Source: Sphingopyxis sp. 2PD
GTDB taxonomy: Bacteria > Pseudomonadota > Alphaproteobacteria > Sphingomonadales > Sphingomonadaceae
DNA length: 64,000 nucleotides
NCBI RefSeq assembly: GCF_005503695.1
Contig: NZ_SCMU01000003.1
Coordinates: 292,393-356,392, forward strand
Direction of reading: 5' to 3'
Shown: positions 47,659 through 57,207 of the stretch, piece by piece
Numbering within the stretch: the first letter of the stretch is position 1
Layout of the letters: each line of letters starts with the position of its first letter
Position numbers and translations under genes: made by a program
The notes under the pieces: generated by a model
Told to the model about the DNA's origin: nothing
Databases searched by the model: none
Seen by the model: the letters and a program-made list of their open reading frames with translations, nothing else

Positions 47659-49845
47659 ATGGCAATTCAGATTCGTACATCGCTCGATGAAATCGACACG
47701 GCGGAGGGCTATGTCCCGCACCGTCCCGCGCGCCCCGACAAGGTCGAAGGGGGCAAAAGATTTGAACTGGTTAGTGATTATGAACCGGCCGGCGACCAGC
47801 CCACCGCGATCCGCGAACTCGTCGATACCGCGCTTACCGGCGAACGCGATCAGGTGCTGCTGGGCGTCACCGGGTCGGGCAAGACCTTCACCATGGCGAA
47901 GGTCATCGACGAATTGCAGCGCCCCGCGCTGATCCTCGCCCCGAACAAGATCCTGGCGGCGCAGCTTTACGGCGAGTTCAAGAGCTTTTTCCCGAACAAC
48001 GCGGTCGAATATTTCGTCAGCTATTACGACTATTACCAGCCCGAGGCCTATGTGCCGCGGTCCGACACCTATATCGAGAAGGAAAGCAGCGTAAACGAGG
48101 CGATCGACCGGATGCGCCATTCGGCCACGCGCGCGCTGCTCGAACGCGACGATGTGATCATCGTCGCATCGGTGTCGTGCCTGTATGGCATCGGTTCGGT
48201 CGAAACCTATTCGGCGATGATCTTTGACCTCAAGAAAGGTCAGGTCGCCGACAATCGCGAGATCATCCGCAAGCTCGTCGCGCTCCAGTACAAGCGCAAC
48301 GACCAGGCGTTCGCGCGCGGCAATTTCCGCGTGCGCGGAGACTCTCTCGAAATCTTCCCCTCGCATTATGAAGATATGGCGTGGCGGATCAGCTTCTTCG
48401 GCGACGAGATCGAGGAGATCACCGAATTCGACCCGCTCACCGGCAAGAAGATCGCGACCCTCAACTATGTCCGCGTATTTGCGAACAGCCACTATGTCAC
48501 GCCGGGCCCGACGCTCAAACAGGCGAGCGAGGCGATCCGCCACGAACTCGCCGAGCGGCTCAAAGAGCTGGAAGCCGAAGGCCGCCTGCTCGAAGCGCAG
48601 CGACTCGAACAGCGCACCAACTTCGACCTCGAAATGATCGCCGCGACGGGCAGTTGCGCGGGCATCGAAAATTACAGTCGCTTTCTGACCGGCCGCCTCC
48701 CCGGCGAGCCGCCGCCGACCTTGTTCGAATATCTCCCCGACAACGCCCTGCTCTTCGTCGATGAAAGCCACCAGACGATCCCGCAGATCGGCGCGATGTC
48801 AAAGGGCGACCATCGCCGCAAGATCACCCTCGCCGAATATGGCTTCCGCCTGCCGAGCTGCATCGACAACCGCCCGCTGCGCTTCGCCGAATGGGATATG
48901 ATGCGCCCGCAGACGGTGAGCGTGTCGGCAACCCCCGGGACATGGGAGATGGACCGCACGCAGGGTGTGTTCGCCGAACAGGTGATCCGCCCCACCGGGC
49001 TGATCGACCCGCCGGTCGAGATCAAGCCGGTCGAGGAACAGGTCGACGATTTGATCGCCGAGGCGAAGAAAACCGCTGCCGCAGGCTACCGCACCCTCGT
49101 CACCACGCTGACCAAGCGCATGGCCGAGGATTTGACCGAATTCCTGCACGAAGCCGGGCTCAAGGTCCGCTACATGCATTCGGACGTCGAAACGCTCGAA
49201 CGCATCGAGATCATCCGTGACTTGAGGCTCGGGGTGTTCGACGTGCTCGTCGGCATCAACCTGCTGCGCGAAGGGCTCGACATTCCCGAATGCGGGCTCG
49301 TCGCGATCCTCGACGCCGACAAGGAAGGGTTTCTGCGCAGCGAAACCAGCCTCGTCCAGACGATCGGCCGCGCGGCGCGCAACGTCGACGGCCGCGTCAT
49401 CCTCTACGCCGACCGCATCACCGGCAGCATGGAACGCGCGATGCGCGAAACCGACCGCCGCCGCGAAAAACAGAAAGCGTATAACGAAGCCCACGGCATC
49501 ACCCCGACGACGATCAAGCGCAACATCGGCGACATCATCGCGCATGTCGCGTCGAAGGACGGCGTGACGATCGACATCGGCGACGACAAGCCCGCGCACA
49601 TGGTCGGGCACAATCTGCGCGCCTATATTGCCGAGCTCGAAAAGAAGATGCGCGACGCGGCAGCAGACCTGGAGTTCGAGGAAGCCGGCCGCCTCCGCGA
49701 CGAAATCCGCAAGCTCGAGGCCGACGAACTGGGGCTCCCCCCGGATGAGCAGGTTGCACCGCGCGTCGGCCGCTCGAACGAGGGCAAACCGGGGACGCGC
49801 AAGGGGCGATTCGGGAAACAGAGCAAGACGAAGTGGGGGCGGTGA
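47659..49845 (+). CDS. uvrB: excinuclease ABC subunit B
   Basis: A 728-residue nucleotide-excision-repair helicase. Walker A is [13 protein letters not shown], the beta-hairpin is [12 protein letters not shown], the DEAD-type box is [11 protein letters not shown], helicase motif VI is [14 protein letters not shown], and the C-terminal UVR motif is about [21 protein letters not shown]. It verifies damage with UvrA and positions UvrC. The start at [12 protein letters not shown] is the family-like start; an upstream extension is unsupported. The oxidoreductase gene follows 7 bp later. Confidence 0.97.
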   Translation: MAIQIRTSLDEIDTAEGYVPHRPARPDKVEGGKRFELVSDYEPAGDQPTAIRELVDTALTGERDQVLLGVTGSGKTFTMAKVIDELQRPALILAPNKILAAQLYGEFKSFFPNNAVEYFVSYYDYYQPEAYVPRSDTYIEKESSVNEAIDRMRHSATRALLERDDVIIVASVSCLYGIGSVETYSAMIFDLKKGQVADNREIIRKLVALQYKRNDQAFARGNFRVRGDSLEIFPSHYEDMAWRISFFGDEIEEITEFDPLTGKKIATLNYVRVFANSHYVTPGPTLKQASEAIRHELAERLKELEAEGRLLEAQRLEQRTNFDLEMIAATGSCAGIENYSRFLTGRLPGEPPPTLFEYLPDNALLFVDESHQTIPQIGAMSKGDHRRKITLAEYGFRLPSCIDNRPLRFAEWDMMRPQTVSVSATPGTWEMDRTQGVFAEQVIRPTGLIDPPVEIKPVEEQVDDLIAEAKKTAAAGYRTLVTTLTKRMAEDLTEFLHEAGLKVRYMHSDVETLERIEIIRDLRLGVFDVLVGINLLREGLDIPECGLVAILDADKEGFLRSETSLVQTIGRAARNVDGRVILYADRITGSMERAMRETDRRREKQKAYNEAHGITPTTIKRNIGDIIAHVASKDGVTIDIGDDKPAHMVGHNLRAYIAELEKKMRDAAADLEFEEAGRLRDEIRKLEADELGLPPDEQVAPRVGRSNEGKPGTRKGRFGKQSKTKWGR

Positions 49846-49852
49846 CCGCCCG

Positions 49853-50821
49853 ATGACGATGATCCGCTGGGGCATGATCGGTTGCGGCAGCGTGACCGGG
49901 CGCAAGAGCGGCCCCGCCTACCAGCAGGTCGAGGGTTTCGCGCTGCACGGCGTGTTCAACCGCACGCTGGCGAAAGCGGAATATTATGCCGCGCGCCATG
50001 GCGTGCCGCATGTTTTCGCCAGTGCCGAGGCGCTGATCCATTCGCCCGAAATCGACGCCGTCTATATCGCGACGCCGCCTGACAGCCACGAAGCCTATGC
50101 GCTTGCCGTCGCCCGCGCGGGCAAGCCGTGCTGTATCGAAAAGCCGATGGCGCCCGATCACGCCGCCTGCGTTCGCATCCGCGATGCCTTCACCGCACAG
50201 GGCGTGCCGCTGTTCATCGCCTATTATCGGCGCTCGCTCCCCCGCTTTCGGCAGGTCCGCGCGTGGCTCGACGACGGCGAAATCGGCGCGGTGCGGCACG
50301 TCCACTGGACGCTGACCAAGGCCGCCAGCCCCGCCGACCTTGCCGGGGACAACTGGCGCGTCGACGCGGCAGTCGCCCCCGGCGGCTATTTCGACGACCT
50401 CGCAAGCCACGGCCTCGACCTTTTCTGCTGGCTGTTCGGCGAAGTGACCGACGTCGCGGGTTTTGCGATCAACCAGCAGGGCCGCTACAGCGCGGCGGAC
50501 GCGGTGACGGGGTGCTGGCTACACGGCGGCGGCGTCACCGGTTCGGGCAGCTGGAACTTCGGCGCCGCAGACCGGCAGGACCGCGTCGAAATCACGGGCA
50601 GCACGGGTCGCATCACCTTCTCGATCTTCGACGAAGAACCGCTGCGGCTGGTCCGCGGCGACGAAATGGTCGAACGCGTCATCGAACACCCGCCGACGGT
50701 GCAATATTTCCACGTCGAAGCGATGCGCGACCACCTCACCAGAGGAACCCCGCATCCCTCGACGGGCGAAAGCGGCGCGCACACCGCCTGGGTGATGGAC
50801 CGGATATTGTTACGGCGGTGA
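49853..50821 (+). CDS. Gfo/Idh/MocA-family oxidoreductase
   Basis: A 322-residue NAD(P)-dependent enzyme. The Rossmann fold starts IRWGMIGCGSVTGRKSGPAY, the family motif is CCIEKPMAPDHAAC (EKP), and the C-terminal domain contains GGYFDDLASHGLDLFCWLFGEV with the usual D-x(3)-H pair. It oxidises or isomerises sugars or related polyols; the substrate is unknown. It follows uvrB by 7 bp and may be cotranscribed with it, which has no obvious functional meaning. Confidence 0.88.
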   Translation: MTMIRWGMIGCGSVTGRKSGPAYQQVEGFALHGVFNRTLAKAEYYAARHGVPHVFASAEALIHSPEIDAVYIATPPDSHEAYALAVARAGKPCCIEKPMAPDHAACVRIRDAFTAQGVPLFIAYYRRSLPRFRQVRAWLDDGEIGAVRHVHWTLTKAASPADLAGDNWRVDAAVAPGGYFDDLASHGLDLFCWLFGEVTDVAGFAINQQGRYSAADAVTGCWLHGGGVTGSGSWNFGAADRQDRVEITGSTGRITFSIFDEEPLRLVRGDEMVERVIEHPPTVQYFHVEAMRDHLTRGTPHPSTGESGAHTAWVMDRILLRR

Positions 50822-50853
50822 TCGCGCGATATCCCTTCGACCAAAGTCCCTTT

Positions 50854-50869
50854 GTAACCGACAAGTAAC
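50854..50869 (+). promoter_or_regulatory. GTAAC direct repeat, 11-bp period
   Basis: gtaac occurs at 50854-50858 and 50865-50869, one helical turn apart, 56 bp before the S10 peptidase start. This period fits OmpR-family regulators. Similar words lie upstream of the membrane regulator near 46083-46104. Confidence 0.35.
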
Positions 50870-50924
50870 CTTGTCTCCTCCGCGTCCGCGGCCTAGCGTC
50901 CGCGCCGCAACCGGGGAGGAAAAT

Positions 50925-52442
50925 ATGAAATCGGGTCTGTCGCTTATCGCTCTGGCGCTCGCCGTCGCCGCGCCCGCCGCGCTTCACGCGCAGGACAAGC
51001 GCGACGATGCTGGCGCCACAAAGGCGAAGGCCGAAAAGCCCGCCGATTACGAGCCGCAGATCCGCACGACGAAACTCAGCGGCACCTTCGGCGGCCAGCG
51101 GATCAATTATGCCGCGACGATCGGCGAGACGATCATCAAGAACAAGGACGGCGTGCCCGAAGTCGCCGTCGTCACCACCTCCTACGTCAAGGAACCGCGC
51201 GACCCGAACCGCCCCGTCACCTTCCTGTTCAACGGCGGCCCCGGGTCGGGTACCGTCTGGTTGATGATGGGCGCGTTCGGGCCGAAGCGCGTCGCCATCC
51301 CCGGCACCGGGGTCGACGACGGCGCCCCGCCCTATCCGATCGTCGACAATCCCGACGCACTGATGGACGTCACCGACGTCGTGTTCATCGATCCCCCGGG
51401 GACCGGTTTCTCGCACCTGATCGGCAAGGCCGATCCCAAGGATTATTATGGGGTGACGCAGGATGCCAAGCTGGTGGCCGAGGTCATCCGCCGCTGGCTC
51501 GCCGACAATGGCCGCTGGAACAGCCCCAAATATCTGGGCGGCGAAAGCTATGGCACGACGCGCACCGCCGCGGTTGCGCACCAGCTGATGAACGCGACCT
51601 ATAATGACGTCGCGTTCAACGGGCTGATCCTTATTTCAACCGTGCTCGATTTCGCGGCGGGCGCCGACACGCCGGGTAACGAGCTGTCGCCGATCACCAA
51701 CCTGCCGTCGATGGCGGTGACCGCGCTCTATCACGGCAAGGCGACCGGCACTTCGCCCGAAGCCTTTGCCGAGGAAGCGCGCCAATGGGCGATCGGTCCC
51801 TATGCCACCGCGCTGCTCAAGGGCCAGAAACTGCAGGGCGAAGAACGCGCCGCGATCCGCCGCGAGCTCGCGCGCTTCACGGGGCTTTCGGAAACCTATC
51901 TAGAACAGGCGGACCTTCGCGTGACGCCGCAGCGCTTCTACAAGGAATTGCTCCGCGACCGCGGCCTCACCGTCGGCCGCCTCGACAGCCGCTACACGGG
52001 CAAGGATTACGACAATGCGGGCGAAGGCCCCGACAATGATCCGAGCTTCTATGGCATCGACGCGAGCTACACCGCCGCGATCAACAGCTGGAGCCGCGAC
52101 GGACTGGGGTTCAAGACGGACCGCGAATATCAGTCGATCGGCGGCATCGGCGGCCAGTGGGACTGGCGCATCGGCGGCCGCGACAGCAACGCGTACCTCA
52201 ACGTCGCGCCCTATATCGGGCAGGCCTTGCGCGAAAATTCGGGATTGAAGGTGCTCGTCGCGCAGGGCTGGTATGATTTCGCGACGCCCTTTTTCGCCGC
52301 CGAATATGCGCTGTCACGCACCGGCATCCCGCAGGACCGGATCACCTACACATATTATGGCGCGGGCCATATGATGTATATCCGCGACGAGGATCGGCGG
52401 AAGCTGTCCGAGGATGTGCGGGCGTTTATTCGGGCGCGGTAG
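50925..52442 (+). CDS. S10-family serine carboxypeptidase, exported
   Basis: A 505-residue protein with a signal peptide ending about AALHAQ. The substrate-binding FLFNGGPGSGTVW, the nucleophile LGGESYGTTR, the acid near VAQGWYDFATPF and the histidine in YGAGHMMYI are all present. It releases C-terminal residues from peptides, probably in the periplasm. GGGGAGG precedes the ATG at 50925. A GTAAC direct repeat lies upstream, and a long palindromic element lies downstream. Confidence 0.92.
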   Translation: MKSGLSLIALALAVAAPAALHAQDKRDDAGATKAKAEKPADYEPQIRTTKLSGTFGGQRINYAATIGETIIKNKDGVPEVAVVTTSYVKEPRDPNRPVTFLFNGGPGSGTVWLMMGAFGPKRVAIPGTGVDDGAPPYPIVDNPDALMDVTDVVFIDPPGTGFSHLIGKADPKDYYGVTQDAKLVAEVIRRWLADNGRWNSPKYLGGESYGTTRTAAVAHQLMNATYNDVAFNGLILISTVLDFAAGADTPGNELSPITNLPSMAVTALYHGKATGTSPEAFAEEARQWAIGPYATALLKGQKLQGEERAAIRRELARFTGLSETYLEQADLRVTPQRFYKELLRDRGLTVGRLDSRYTGKDYDNAGEGPDNDPSFYGIDASYTAAINSWSRDGLGFKTDREYQSIGGIGGQWDWRIGGRDSNAYLNVAPYIGQALRENSGLKVLVAQGWYDFATPFFAAEYALSRTGIPQDRITYTYYGAGHMMYIRDEDRRKLSEDVRAFIRAR

Positions 52443-52468
52443 GAGCCGCGGCGAATTCCGGCCATATA

Positions 52469-52603
52469 ATCCTCCCTGTCGCGAAGCGATGGGGAGGGGG
52501 ACCGCCGCCGCAGGCGGCGGTGGAGGGGCCGCGACGTTGCGTCTTTCCCCCTCCGTCAACCCTGCGGGCTGCCACCTCCCCATCGCTTCGCGACAGGGAG
52601 GAT
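52469..52603. repeat. ~135-bp dispersed palindromic element, copy 3
   Basis: Outer arms atcctccctgtcgcgaagcg and the near-perfect complement ending cgcgacagggaggat. The interior contains gccgccgcaggcggcggtgg and cctgcgggctgccacctccc, the same modules as the copies at 16294, 41181 and 63835. It separates two convergent genes. Confidence 0.88.
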
Positions 52604-52614
52604 TTAAAAGCAAC

Positions 52615-53052
52615 TTACCGCAAAACGCCCTTCGCCGCCTGCGCCCGGGCATACAGGAACAGCGCAATCACGATCACCCAGATCACGGCGGTAAAGATCA
52701 TCGGAAACGTCCCGAACATGCGCTCCAGATCGCCATAATGCATGCCGAACTGATAGACACTGCTGATCGCCAGGCCGACGAGCGAAACCAGAAATGCCGT
52801 CACCGCATGGCGGCTGCGCGCGAGCAGCAGCACCGACCCCAGCACTGACCCCCACACGCCCAGCGCCCAGCCGACATTCGCCCATAGCGGGAAGCTATAG
52901 AAATACGCCTGTTGCTCCGCGGTGAAGGCGGCCATGTAATCGGGGTTCTTCAGCTTTGTCATGACGTAATCGAACGCGCCGAAAGCGTTCCACAGCAATG
53001 ATATGATGCCGACGGCCCACAAGTGCCACGGCGTTTTTCCAGCTTCGGTCAT
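52615..53052 (-). CDS. four-helix membrane protein of unknown function
   Basis: A 145-residue protein with four membrane segments: WHLWAVGIISLLWNAFGAFDY, FPLWANVGWALGVWGSVLGSVLLL, AVTAFLVSLVGLAISSVYQ and FTAVIWVIVIALFLYAR. GGGAG lies six bases before the ATG at 53052. Similar short proteins are common in sphingomonads, but I cannot give a function. The long open frame upstream on this strand is antisense to the NRDE gene and was rejected. Confidence 0.8.
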   Translation of the reverse strand: MTEAGKTPWHLWAVGIISLLWNAFGAFDYVMTKLKNPDYMAAFTAEQQAYFYSFPLWANVGWALGVWGSVLGSVLLLARSRHAVTAFLVSLVGLAISSVYQFGMHYGDLERMFGTFPMIFTAVIWVIVIALFLYARAQAAKGVLR

Positions 53053-53218
53053 AATGATCTCCCTCCCCAGAAAGATTGCAACGCGCAAACCGCCGGCGCC
53101 CCTCAGCAACCGCGGTGCGCTAATGATATAACACACTGGCGGCACAACCGAAACAAAGATGTCGCGGCGACCTGCCAAGGCGCTTGGCAAGCCGCGCCGA
53201 GATCGCGATAGGCGCATG

Positions 53219-53917
53219 ATGTGCGTTGTTGCTCTTGCCTGGCAGGTCCATCCCGACTGGCCGCTGATCCTGATCGGCAACCGCGACGAGTTCCACGCGC
53301 GCGCCGCGGCGCCGCTCGCGGCGTGGGACGATGGCAGCGGTATCGTCGCCGGGCGTGATTTGCAGGCGGGCGGGACGTGGCTTGGTGTGCATGCGCAGAG
53401 CGGCCGCGCGGTTGTCGTCACCAATGTGCGCGGCGCGATGCCCGATCCGACGAAGGAATCGCGCGGCGCGCTCGTCACCGACATGCTGCGCGGTGATGGG
53501 CGGTTTGCCGATCCGGCCGCAACCGACCTCGACCGTTTCAACGCCTTCAACCTGCTGGCTGTCGGCGACGGGCAGGCCCGCTTGCTGACCAATCGGCCGC
53601 TGCCACAGATCGCCACGCTCGGCACTAGCATCCACGCGCTCGCCAACGAGCCCGTCGACACGCCCTGCCCGCGCGCCGAGCGCCTGCGCGCTGCGCTGGA
53701 GGCGGTGGTCGAAGCGCGCGCCGACCCCGAAAGCCTGCTCGACACGCTGACCGCGACAAGCGACCCGGCGCTGCTCCTGCGCGGCGACGTCTATGGCACG
53801 CGCGCCTCGACGCTGGTTGTGGCGGCGGCGGACGGCACGGCGAAAATGATCGAGCGCCGATACGAAGCGGGCGGCCGCCCCGTTGGAACGACCGCCCTGC
53901 AATTTCGTATCGGCTAG
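53219..53917 (+). CDS. NRDE/TANGO2-family protein
   Basis: A 232-residue protein with Cys as the second residue (MCVVALAWQVHPDWPLILI) and the diagnostic GNRDEFHARAAAPL followed by GRDLQAGGTWLGV and TNVRG. The family resembles Ntn-hydrolases and includes human TANGO2, implicated in haem or lipid handling. The biochemical activity is not settled. The start at 53219 places Cys2 at the mature N terminus; an ATG three bases earlier is possible. Confidence 0.88.
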   Translation: MCVVALAWQVHPDWPLILIGNRDEFHARAAAPLAAWDDGSGIVAGRDLQAGGTWLGVHAQSGRAVVVTNVRGAMPDPTKESRGALVTDMLRGDGRFADPAATDLDRFNAFNLLAVGDGQARLLTNRPLPQIATLGTSIHALANEPVDTPCPRAERLRAALEAVVEARADPESLLDTLTATSDPALLLRGDVYGTRASTLVVAAADGTAKMIERRYEAGGRPVGTTALQFRIG

Positions 53918-53928
53918 GCCAGACGCGC

Positions 53929-54477
53929 TTATTTCGGCGCGATGACCATCAGCATCTGGCGGCCTTCGGTGCGCGGATGCGCCTCGACCTTCGCGATTTC
54001 CGACGTCAGTTCGGCAACGCGCTGGAGCACGTTCAGGCCAAGCTGGGTGTGGCTCATTTCGCGGCCGCGGAAGCGCATGGTCATCTTGACCTTGTCGCCT
54101 TCCTCCAGGAAGTCGAAAACCTTGCGCATCTTCACATCGAAATCATGATCGTCGATGTTCGGACGCATCTTGATCTCTTTGATTTCCTGCGTCTTCTGGC
54201 TCTTGCGCGCCAGGTTCGCCTTTTTCTGGGCTTCGTATTTAAACTTGCCCACATCGAGGAATTTGCACACCGGCGGATCGGCGTTGGGGGAGACTTCGAC
54301 CAGGTCCAGCCCGACGGAGGCGGCCTGTTCGATCGCTTCGGCGGTCAGCATCACGCCCAGATTTTCGCCTTCCTCGTCGATCACGCGGACCTTGGGCGAG
54401 GCGATGAATTCATTGTATCGCGGGCCGTTTTTCGGCGGCATCGGCGCCATCGGGCGGCGAGTCATGGGCGGTGGTAT
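53929..54477 (-). CDS. infC: translation initiation factor IF-3, probable ATA start
   Basis: About 182 residues. The N domain (NEFIASPKVRVIDEEGENLGVM) and C domain (IKMRPNIDDHDFDVKMRKVFDFLEEGDKVKMTMRFRGREM) are intact. IF-3 keeps subunits apart and checks the start codon. No ribosome site fits the first ATG (54465), but GGAG lies eight bases before an in-frame ATA at 54477. Rare starts at infC are known to allow self-regulation by IF-3, so ATA is proposed. rpmI and rplT are not next to it here. Confidence 0.92.
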   Translation of the reverse strand: MPPPMTRRPMAPMPPKNGPRYNEFIASPKVRVIDEEGENLGVMLTAEAIEQAASVGLDLVEVSPNADPPVCKFLDVGKFKYEAQKKANLARKSQKTQEIKEIKMRPNIDDHDFDVKMRKVFDFLEEGDKVKMTMRFRGREMSHTQLGLNVLQRVAELTSEIAKVEAHPRTEGRQMLMVIAPK

Positions 54478-54630
54478 AGCTGTATCTCCTGATCGTGGAC
54501 GGGTGGCGCGCGGAATCAGCGCGATCCACGCACGCCATGTTCATATAGTGAACGCGCACGCGCCGTAAAGGCCGCGCGTGACATTCAGGCGACGCTTTTT
54601 GGGCCTACTGTGGCGGTCAGGCCACGCCGA

Positions 54631-55845
54631 TCACCATTTTGTCGGCGCCGGATCGACGACGCGGAAGCCGCCAGCGCCGATCTCGCTGACCTCCAGCGCG
54701 CGCTGTGCAATGCCGCGGTTGTTGAAGCGGAAAATGCCGTCGATGCCGCCGAACCCGTCGGCCGCGAGCAACTGGTTCACCGGAAAGCTGGTGCCGGGTT
54801 TCCAGTCGCGCGCAATCCGGACGGTCAGCAGCACCGAATCATATCCGAGGCTGGCGAGCCGATACGGCGCCTTGCCGAACCGGGTGCGATATTTCCCCGC
54901 GAGCTGGCCATAGAGCCCGTCGGACACGCTGGCGAACCACGACCCACGCATCACCGGGCTGCTGCCGAGCGACGCATCGGTGTTCCATAGCTCGGTCCCC
55001 AGAATCTGGCGCGGGCCGCTGCCCTTGATGACCGGAACGGCGCGGATCGCATTGCCGCCGCTGTCGGCGATCAGCACCGCATCGATCGCGCCGGCATTGG
55101 CGATCCGCCGCGCCGCGCCGGTCAGCGCAGTGGCGCTGCGGTCATAGCTTTCGACTGCGACCAGCGTCCCGCCCGCGGCGCTGACCGCGCTGCGGAAGGC
55201 CGCGACCGAACGGTCGCCATAGACGTTCTTCGGCACCAGCGCGCCAAAGCGCTGATGCCCCTTGCCGCGCGCGAAGGCAACAACGCGCTCGACCGACTGG
55301 CCGGGGACAAAGCCCATGATGAACACGCCATTGCCCGCGACGCTGCTGTCGTTCGAGAAGCTCAGCACCGGCACCTTGGCGTCGCGCGCGATCGGCGCGA
55401 CCGCAGCGACATCTTCGCTGAGCAGCGGACCGAGGATCAGCTTGTTGCCGTCGGCGACCGCCTGCCGCGCCGCCGCGGCGGCGCCCAGCGCGGTATCGTA
55501 GGTGGTGATGCGCACGCGCTCGGTCCGCGAATCGAGCAGCGCCAGCGTCGTCGCATTGGCGATTGCGGTGCCGACGTCGGCGTTGGCGCCGGTCTGCGGC
55601 ACCAGCAGCGCGACGCGGTGGCGATCGGTGTCGGTCGGCAGGCCGGGCCCGACATTGTCGGTCGGGGTTTCGGGCGGCGGCGGCGTCGCCGGGCCATTGC
55701 TTTTCGGCACCACCTGGCACGCGGCGAGCAACCCCGCCATCGCCACCGCGCCGAGTCCGCGCAGCAGCTGCCGCCGCGGCGATGCATATGCTTGGCGCTC
55801 GGCAGCAGTTTCTGCCATTTTCGGCGTCATGCCAGATTCGACCAT
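54631..55845 (-). CDS. LpoA-like lipoprotein with type 1 periplasmic binding fold
   Basis: A 404-residue protein with a lipobox (AMAGLLAACQ) after an RRQLLRG segment. It has a periplasmic-binding-protein type 1 domain from RHRVALLVPQTGANADVG to the end. Such proteins are related to LpoA, which activates penicillin-binding protein PBP1A, and to Leu/Ile/Val-binding proteins. AGGGAG lies eight bases before the ATG at 55845. Its start overlaps the start of rsmI on the other strand by 17 bp, an arrangement seen in many proteobacteria. Confidence 0.85.
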   Translation of the reverse strand: MVESGMTPKMAETAAERQAYASPRRQLLRGLGAVAMAGLLAACQVVPKSNGPATPPPPETPTDNVGPGLPTDTDRHRVALLVPQTGANADVGTAIANATTLALLDSRTERVRITTYDTALGAAAAARQAVADGNKLILGPLLSEDVAAVAPIARDAKVPVLSFSNDSSVAGNGVFIMGFVPGQSVERVVAFARGKGHQRFGALVPKNVYGDRSVAAFRSAVSAAGGTLVAVESYDRSATALTGAARRIANAGAIDAVLIADSGGNAIRAVPVIKGSGPRQILGTELWNTDASLGSSPVMRGSWFASVSDGLYGQLAGKYRTRFGKAPYRLASLGYDSVLLTVRIARDWKPGTSFPVNQLLAADGFGGIDGIFRFNNRGIAQRALEVSEIGAGGFRVVDPAPTKW

Positions 55846-56689
55846 CTCAAATTCTCCCTTGCCCGGTCTCTATATCGTCGCGACCCCCATCGGCAACCTC
55901 GGCGACATCAGCGCGCGCGCCGCGGCGGTGCTGGGGCGCGCCGACCTGATCGCCGCCGAGGATACCCGCGTCACGGCAAAGCTGCTTTCACATCTTGGCC
56001 TGCGCGTGCCGATGACTCCCTATCATGACCATAGCGACGAGCGGACCCGCGCGGCGCTGATCAGCCGCATGGCTTATGAAATTGTCGTTCTGGTGTCAGA
56101 CGCCGGCACCCCGCTGATTTCGGACCCCGGATACAAGCTGGTGCGCGATGCGCGCGCCGCCGGGCGGCACGTCACCACCCTGCCCGGCCCCTGCGCCGCG
56201 ATCGCCGCGATCACCCTGTCGGGGCTGCCCAGCGACCGTTTTTTGTTCGCGGGCTTCCTTCCCAACAAGACGAAGGCACGCGCCGACACGATTGCCGAAT
56301 TTGCCACGCTGCGCGCCACGCTTGTTTTCTACGAAAGTGGCCCGCGCCTTGCCGCCGCGCTCGCCGCGCTCGCCGAGGGACTGGGCGACCGCGAGGCGGC
56401 GGTCGCGCGCGAAATCAGCAAGCTCTACGAGGAATGCGTCACCGGCACGCTGACCGAACTCGCGGCGCGTTATGCAGACGCCCCGCCAAAGGGCGAGATC
56501 GTCATCGTCGTCGCCCCGCCGGGCGAAGCGGCCCACGAAACGGCTGATGACGCGACACTCGCCGCGGCGCTGCGCGAGGCGATGGCCGACAAACCCGTCG
56601 CACAGGCCGCGAAAGCGGTCGCCAAACGCTTCGGGCTCGATCGGCACGACGTCTATGCCCGCGCGCTCGCGCTAAAGGATGCCGGTTGA
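55829..56689 (+). CDS. rsmI: 16S rRNA 2'-O-ribose C1402 methyltransferase
   Basis: A 286-residue SAM-dependent methyltransferase of the tetrapyrrole-methylase fold. Landmarks are LYIVATPIGNLGDISARA, IAAEDTRVTAKLL, VSDAGTPLISDPGYKLV, LPGPCAAIAAITLSGLP and FLFAGFLP. It methylates C1402 in the ribosomal P site. The start ATG shares a CATG with the opposite-strand gene. Its stop overlaps the next start (TTGA). Confidence 0.96.
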   Translation: MPDSTISNSPLPGLYIVATPIGNLGDISARAAAVLGRADLIAAEDTRVTAKLLSHLGLRVPMTPYHDHSDERTRAALISRMAYEIVVLVSDAGTPLISDPGYKLVRDARAAGRHVTTLPGPCAAIAAITLSGLPSDRFLFAGFLPNKTKARADTIAEFATLRATLVFYESGPRLAAALAALAEGLGDREAAVAREISKLYEECVTGTLTELAARYADAPPKGEIVIVVAPPGEAAHETADDATLAAALREAMADKPVAQAAKAVAKRFGLDRHDVYARALALKDAG

Positions 56690-57036
56690 AGCGCGCCGCC
56701 GCCGAAGCACGAGGTCGCAAGGCCGAACGCCGCGCGGCATGGTGGCTGCGGCTGCACGGCTGGCGTATCCTGGGCGAACGGTTGCGCGTCGCGGCGGGTG
56801 AAGTCGATCTGGTCGCGCGGCGCGGGCGCATCGTCGCGTTCATCGAGGTGAAGTGGCGCGAGCGTCCCGAAGATCTCGACCTTGCGATCGACCAATATCG
56901 CCTGCGCCGGGTCGCCGCGGCGGCGGAAATGCTCAGCCCCCGCTTTGCCCGACCGCAGGACGACATCCGCATCGACGTGATGCTCCTTGCGCCAGGGCGC
57001 CTGCCACGCCATCTGGTCCACGTCTGGCAGCCGTGA
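56686..57036 (+). CDS. YraN/UPF0102 family putative endonuclease-fold protein
   Basis: A 116-residue protein. The nuclease-like core is visible: GRKAERRAAWWLRLHGWRIL, AAGEVDLVARRGRIVAFIEVKWRE (E-x-D...ExK pattern of Holliday-junction-resolvase-like folds). The start is a TTG overlapping the rsmI stop. It is the usual rsmI-yraN-gshB neighbourhood. Activity is not established. Confidence 0.9.
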   Translation: MKRAAAEARGRKAERRAAWWLRLHGWRILGERLRVAAGEVDLVARRGRIVAFIEVKWRERPEDLDLAIDQYRLRRVAAAAEMLSPRFARPQDDIRIDVMLLAPGRLPRHLVHVWQP

Positions 57037-57050
57037 GGATGCTGAAATAT

Positions 57051-57194
57051 TCAAGCCCCTCTCCTTCAGGGGAGGGGCAGCGAGACTTGGCCCGGCGTTA
57101 GCCGGGCCTTTAGTCGAGCGGGGTGGGGGCCATCGGCCTTGCACCACGCCGACAGCCCCCACCCCAACCCCTCCCCTGAAGGGGAGGGGCTTGA
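57051..57194. repeat. 144-bp intergenic inverted repeat between yraN and gshB
   Basis: Arms tcaagcccctctccttcagg and the complement ending gaaggggaggggcttga, with inner segments that pair imperfectly (gttagccgggcc, ggggtgggggcc). It lies in front of the gshB ribosome site. Confidence 0.85.
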
Positions 57195-57207
57195 GAAGGA
57201 TAGACGA

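Noticed and set aside
46284..47690. 468-codon plus-strand open frame
   Set aside because: It is antisense to the VOC and DUF3617 genes and has no ribosome site or domain.
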